Part shown: positions 60,650-64,000 of the stretch, piece after piece
How the letters are laid out: each line of letters opens with the position of its first letter
Numbering within the stretch: the first letter of the stretch is position 1
Assembly (NCBI RefSeq): GCF_001541095.1
Contig: NZ_LMXH01000007.1
Location: forward strand, 72,391 to 136,390
Reading direction: 5' to 3'
From: Paenibacillus sp. FJAT-26967
GTDB taxonomy: Bacteria > Bacillota > Bacilli > Paenibacillales > NBRC-103111
Length of the DNA stretch: 64,000 nucleotides
Position numbers and translations under genes: made by a program
Notes under the pieces: generated by a model
What the model was told of the DNA's origin: nothing
Database searches by the model: none
The model's input: the letters and a program-made list of their open reading frames with translations, nothing else

Positions 60650-62089
60650 CTAGAACAGCAGACGAACTATTTCCTTATCTTTAATAACCGAGAGCGGCTG
60701 CGCCATCAGACACCCGCTGTCCAGGTCATGAGAGAACATAACCAGCATAGCCGAATCGGTCAGAAGCTCCGGACGCAGAAGCGGCAGCAGTTCCAAGGAT
60801 TCATACCCCAGGGACACTAGAACATCTCCCAGCACAATCTGATTCCCCGATTCGTCGGTTATCACGTATTCGCCCCGATCTGTCAGCAGCGTATTATGAA
60901 CGTGAAGAAGCACAACCGGACTGGTGTCCGCCAGCGGATTCTTCAATTGGCCCTTCACTTGCTTAATCACGTCGGCATAGCTCCGGCGCGCATGAGCCGC
61001 AGCCGCTTGAAGATCTTCCCCTGCCAGCGGCCGGGACTTCATTTCTTCGAAACGGATTCTGCGGTTCATCTCTCCCGGATAACGATACAGCGTCTTGACC
61101 TGCGCCACATCAAAGAACGTATCTTCTTCCCGCATATGCTTGGCCGCTTTGTGAGGGCGGTAACTGATCGTCTCGTGGATATCTCCCGTGGCTGTCTCCA
61201 GCCAGAATCCGGCGTCTACATACTCAAGCCGGGCGGCGTCATCGAAGCTGAGGAACGAGAGCTGGATCAATTCCGCCTGCTCTGTAATCAGACCCAGGTC
61301 CCTCAGCTCCGAGAGCTGCCACGCGTGACCCAGCCATTCTTCAATTGTCGATTCATGATCCAGCTTCAGATCGGGGTCCGCCAGTCTCTCGTTCAGATGA
61401 GCGCGTCCTTTGCGGATAAAAGCATGAATGCGCGTAAGTCTGTCCATAGCATGGGTATAGATCTGCTCGTGTTCGTAATGCATAAAAAGAAGCGCCAGAC
61501 GCCGAAGCTGTGTCTGTGCTTCCGGCAAATAATAATTACCGAGCTGCTTCACATGTTCATTTAGCGTGAGCAGCTTTTTGTTATCCATCGTAGCAAGCCC
61601 GCTGCGGATCAGCGATTCGGTAAATTTCTCAAGCAGATCAAGCCCTTCCAGCTGGGCTTGGAGTTTTTTCTTCAGCGCCGATTTATTGACCTTCTTCGGT
61701 TTAGGGGCTGCGCCTTCTTCTCCCTGCTTCGCCTTCTTCTCTTCGCGTTTCTCAGCCTTCCCGCGTTTGGATATAATATCTTCAGGCACAGGAGCTTCGG
61801 TAAACGCCGCCCCCCCTGCATAAGCGTAGAGCAGACCGAGCGTATGCTTGCATGGAAGCTGTCTGCTCGGACAAGAACAGCGCAGCACCGGCTTCTCCGC
61901 CACGATAAAATCAGCGGAGCATAAGTAATTAGAGCTTCCGCTACCGGCACATTCTCCGAATAGCAATTCTCCGTTCTCCGAACGGTTTAATTGTATGTAC
62001 TTGTTCTTCTTAACAAGACCCTGCGCATTCTTGATGGCGGAGCTGTTGGGAGCGAGCGAGTCGATATAAGCCTCCGTAATTTGGATCAA
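60650..62089 (-). CDS. SWIM zinc-finger protein of the MoxR-VWA operon
   Basis: 479 aa. SWIM motif CSCPSRQLPCKH near residue 75 (CxC-x6-CxH) predicts a zinc-binding module that contacts DNA or protein. A Lys-rich low-complexity linker at ~110-140 is followed by a long helical/beta region of no known family. TTG start at 62089 behind AGGAGG with 9-base spacing. First gene of the operon; 27 bases separate it from the HEAT-like gene. Confidence 0.88.
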   Translation of the reverse strand: MIQITEAYIDSLAPNSSAIKNAQGLVKKNKYIQLNRSENGELLFGECAGSGSSNYLCSADFIVAEKPVLRCSCPSRQLPCKHTLGLLYAYAGGAAFTEAPVPEDIISKRGKAEKREEKKAKQGEEGAAPKPKKVNKSALKKKLQAQLEGLDLLEKFTESLIRSGLATMDNKKLLTLNEHVKQLGNYYLPEAQTQLRRLALLFMHYEHEQIYTHAMDRLTRIHAFIRKGRAHLNERLADPDLKLDHESTIEEWLGHAWQLSELRDLGLITEQAELIQLSFLSFDDAARLEYVDAGFWLETATGDIHETISYRPHKAAKHMREEDTFFDVAQVKTLYRYPGEMNRRIRFEEMKSRPLAGEDLQAAAAHARRSYADVIKQVKGQLKNPLADTSPVVLLHVHNTLLTDRGEYVITDESGNQIVLGDVLVSLGYESLELLPLLRPELLTDSAMLVMFSHDLDSGCLMAQPLSVIKDKEIVRLLF

Positions 62090-62466
62090 GCTGAAATCCT
62101 CCTGTCCTAATGCAATTAAGTGTTTAAGTTCATTAAGTAATACTGCCGAGTTCCCTTAAAAGTTCCGCTATCTAGTGTTAAAAAAACAAGTTTATACGAT
62201 ATATTCCATGAAAAATCGCTTTAAAACCCTTTATTATTGTTATATAAAGGACAATAAAATTGTTGAGAAGCACAATGATTTGGCATCTACTAATTGATTA
62301 TACGAAATATATCCAAAATAAACAAACACATGTTCCTATTTTTTTCCTTTATTCACTTTTCAGGTCGCTCCACTTCGTCATGCAGCACTATACAGCTGAA
62401 ACCACTCCTACAGAAGCCTAAAAACCAATCGTTCGTCACTTATTTATAGCATTATGTTAAAAATAG
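62090..62466. other. AT-rich intergenic region between divergent genes
   Basis: About 380 bases with no ORF or stable hairpin seen; base composition is far AT-richer than the flanking operon. It should hold the promoter of the SWIM-led operon, which could not be pinned down. Confidence 0.5.
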
Positions 62467-62495
62467 TTTACATATTGATTGAAATACTATACAAT
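62467..62495 (+). promoter_or_regulatory. Sigma-A promoter of the XRE/membrane-protein pair
   Basis: TTTACA at 62467-62472 and TACAAT at 62490-62495, 17 bases apart, just upstream of AAGGAGGG and the ATG at 62516. Confidence 0.7.
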
Positions 62496-62515
62496 CTAAT
62501 TTAAGGAGGGATTCA

Positions 62516-62746
62516 ATGGAAAGAGACGGACACTTAACGAACACGCTGTACATGCTGCGCGCATCCAAACGCTGGTCTCAGCAAGAGTTGGCCGAACGCC
62601 TGGGCGTCAGCAGACAGACCGTTGCTTCTATTGAAGCAAACAAGTACAATCCCTCATTAATCTTGGGGTTCAAAATTGCTCATTTGTTCGGGGTCGACAT
62701 TAATGAAGTTTTCCAGTTTGCATCCCATCATCCAGAGGAGGAGTAG
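62516..62746 (+). CDS. Small XRE-family HTH regulator (YozG-like)
   Basis: 76 aa, almost entirely one helix-turn-helix: LRASKRWSQQELAERLGVSR then QTVASIEANKYNPSLILGFK. This is the compact Cro/YozG-like type usually paired with a small membrane protein, as here (2 bases to the next gene). Probably represses its own operon. Confidence 0.92.
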   Translation: MERDGHLTNTLYMLRASKRWSQQELAERLGVSRQTVASIEANKYNPSLILGFKIAHLFGVDINEVFQFASHHPEEE

Positions 62747-62748
62747 TC

Positions 62749-63042
62749 ATGGTAGAGCTCAGTTTATTAATCATCGGTCTAGTAACCCTAGTCATTTCCG
62801 TGTGGGTAAATAACAAATTTGACCGGAATGAAGGGAAAGATGAAAGAGGAAGCGAGATTCGGGGGCAGTCTGCCAAAACGTCTTTTTTGATCGTCACAAT
62901 GGCATTAGTGGCGGTTCTGGTGTCGGATTCGTATTTGAATTATTCAAGAGATACCCTCATCCTGCTCGTATTCTCCGTGCTCATTGTAGCTCATCTGGCT
63001 TCCGTGATCAGTCTTTGGAGATACAAAAAATTGTATTCGTAG
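62749..63042 (+). CDS. Small three-helix membrane protein
   Basis: 97 aa with three predicted membrane helices (about 4-20, 44-62, 68-88) and a charged loop NNKFDRNEGKDERGSEIRGQ after the first. Cotranscribed with the XRE regulator, the usual arrangement for DUF2178-like or YozG-partner membrane proteins. Function unknown. Confidence 0.85.
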   Translation: MVELSLLIIGLVTLVISVWVNNKFDRNEGKDERGSEIRGQSAKTSFLIVTMALVAVLVSDSYLNYSRDTLILLVFSVLIVAHLASVISLWRYKKLYS

Positions 63043-63077
63043 ACAGAGCCGGCTGCGGACAACTGCGGAATAACAAG

Positions 63078-63110
63078 AAAGGAACCACTCTTCTGTAAGA
63101 GGGTTCCTTT
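63078..63110 (+). terminator. Terminator after the XRE/membrane-protein pair
   Basis: AAAGGAACC-A-CTCTT pairs with AAGAG-G-GTTCCTTTT, followed by T's. Confidence 0.8.
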
Positions 63111-63237
63111 TCCTATTTCACTTCCGCTTCCTTTTCCTTTAAAGCTCAGTCTAACCTTTTCCTGCCTGTCCCCCGCCTGCGTAGACAGCTCCGCTCAAAA
63201 CGCGAACCTCTCACGGGCGCAAACAATCCCTCCGGGA

Positions 63238-64000
63238 TCACTCGTTCAAATGATCTCCCAAGTACTTCATAATCCCGTCCTCGCTATCCTGAGAGTACTC
63301 CCACACCATCGCACCGCCCAGATTCTTGGCTTTGATGTAGGCAATCTTCTCTTTCAAAGCTTCTTTATCCTCGTAAGAGATAAAGGTTTCCCCGTCAAAC
63401 AAGTAGGCTGCTTTGGCCTGTTCGTCGTAATATCTTTTAAAATTATTTTTATCGAAATAGTCTTCCTCCAGAGCCTTATAGCTCAGATCAACCTTGTTGA
63501 TCTCAATCGGAGTGCCGGGTGAGAAAGAGCCGTCGCCCTCGCTTTTGACATCCTTCCATCCGTACGAATAAGCCGGAACGCCAAGAAGAATTTTCTGCGG
63601 ATCAATGTGATGCTCCAGGTACATGGAGATAATCTTATCTACGCTCGTAACGGATTTGTTATCCGCATCGGCATATAAATTCGAATTATAGCCGGTCGTA
63701 TCCGACCATTTGCCCGTCAAATCGTAGCTCATCAGATTGATGTAGTCCACATATTTCTGTACAGTCTCGACCTCGACATTCTTGAAATACCAGTCCTGAG
63801 TGCCGGAGGCAAAAGAAAGAATATATTTCTTCTTCTTATGCGGCAGCAGATTCATCTTTTCTCTCAGCTCTTTCATTAGAAGAGTGAAATTCTGCGTGTC
63901 CTCCGGACGCGATTTCTGTGTTCCCCACGCATCAGAAGCCGGATATTCCCAGTCAATATCAATGCCGTCGAGATTTAGTTCTTTGAGGAGCGCGATAATG
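63238..64000 (-). CDS. GH18-family glycoside hydrolase (partial, 5' end outside window)
   Basis: At least 254 codons; the frame is open to the window edge. The family-18 catalytic motif DGIDIDWEYP (DxxDxDxE) lies near 63960, followed by the barrel elements ILSFASG, YINLMSYDLTG, ILLGVPAYSYGW and GGAMVWEYSQD. Members cleave chitin or act as spore-cortex or cell-wall glucosaminidases; Paenibacillus has many secreted ones. Whether it has a signal peptide, SLH or LysM part cannot be seen here. Confidence 0.93.
   Translation of the reverse strand, partial: IIALLKELNLDGIDIDWEYPASDAWGTQKSRPEDTQNFTLLMKELREKMNLLPHKKKKYILSFASGTQDWYFKNVEVETVQKYVDYINLMSYDLTGKWSDTTGYNSNLYADADNKSVTSVDKIISMYLEHHIDPQKILLGVPAYSYGWKDVKSEGDGSFSPGTPIEINKVDLSYKALEEDYFDKNNFKRYYDEQAKAAYLFDGETFISYEDKEALKEKIAYIKAKNLGGAMVWEYSQDSEDGIMKYLGDHLNE

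Noticed and set aside
1-64000. CRISPR array, insertion sequence or prophage
   Set aside because: No spaced repeats, transposase, integrase, terminase or capsid-like genes were seen on either strand.

Overview
The window looks like a chromosomal segment of a spore-forming, Gram-positive Bacillales bacterium, most likely Paenibacillus or a close relative. The support is strong AGGAGG-type ribosome binding sites with many GTG and TTG starts, a T-box-controlled thrS, an S-layer-homology protein, spore-surface genes (a YheC/YheD-type ATP-grasp protein and a BclA-like collagen protein), futalosine-pathway menaquinone genes, signal peptidase I and flagellin. No CRISPR array, rRNA, canonical tRNA, insertion sequence or prophage was found.

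Layout. 0-7 kb: cyclophilin lipoprotein, YbaK-type tRNA deacylase, GNAT acetyltransferase, a broken RHS toxin tip with a putative immunity gene, a secreted protein, an SLH protein and a MazG-like protein. 7-14 kb: a metabolic island of two near-identical SDR enzymes flanking an AraC regulator, a Gfo/Idh/MocA dehydrogenase, a CE7 acetyl esterase, an FMN reductase and a LysR regulator. 14-21 kb: a chymotrypsin-like protease without a signal peptide, several unknown proteins, a frameshifted surface protein, a duplicated RNA-leader-like repeat and a TPR protein. 21-33 kb: mqnB-mqnD, an Old Yellow Enzyme, a DsbA-like protein, lepB, speD, an M50 protease, an LLM-type flavin monooxygenase with an attenuator-like leader, and thrS with its T-box. 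33-43 kb: DJ-1/PfpI protein, spore-surface genes, an osmolyte-type ABC transporter with fused permease and binding protein, two more SDRs and a MORN-repeat protein.

43-51.5 kb holds the most interesting locus. It is an RNA-repair operon on the minus strand (RlaP nucleotidyltransferase, Hen1 2'-O-methyltransferase, Pnkp kinase/phosphatase/ligase, then a SLOG-type nucleotide-binding protein). A pair of overlapping WYL-domain regulators is divergent from it. Between the two, in the orientation of the repair operon, lies a tRNA-like RNA in circularly permuted order: T-arm, 3' acceptor strand, GCAA tetraloop, 5' acceptor strand, U8-A9, D-arm. That is the architecture of bacterial Y RNAs of the YrlA type. 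The repair enzymes and Y RNAs are each known. This arrangement, with no Ro60/Rsr or RtcB gene in view, is the best candidate here for an undescribed system.

51.6-62.1 kb: a flagellin gene with no other flagellar gene nearby, then a tightly coupled five-gene minus-strand operon (SWIM zinc finger, HEAT-like protein, MoxR-type AAA+ ATPase, TraB/TIKI-like DUF5682-type protein with a long Glu-Ala repeat, VWA protein). This is a MoxR-VWA system of unknown target. The window ends with a small XRE regulator/membrane protein pair and the 3' part of a GH18 hydrolase gene.
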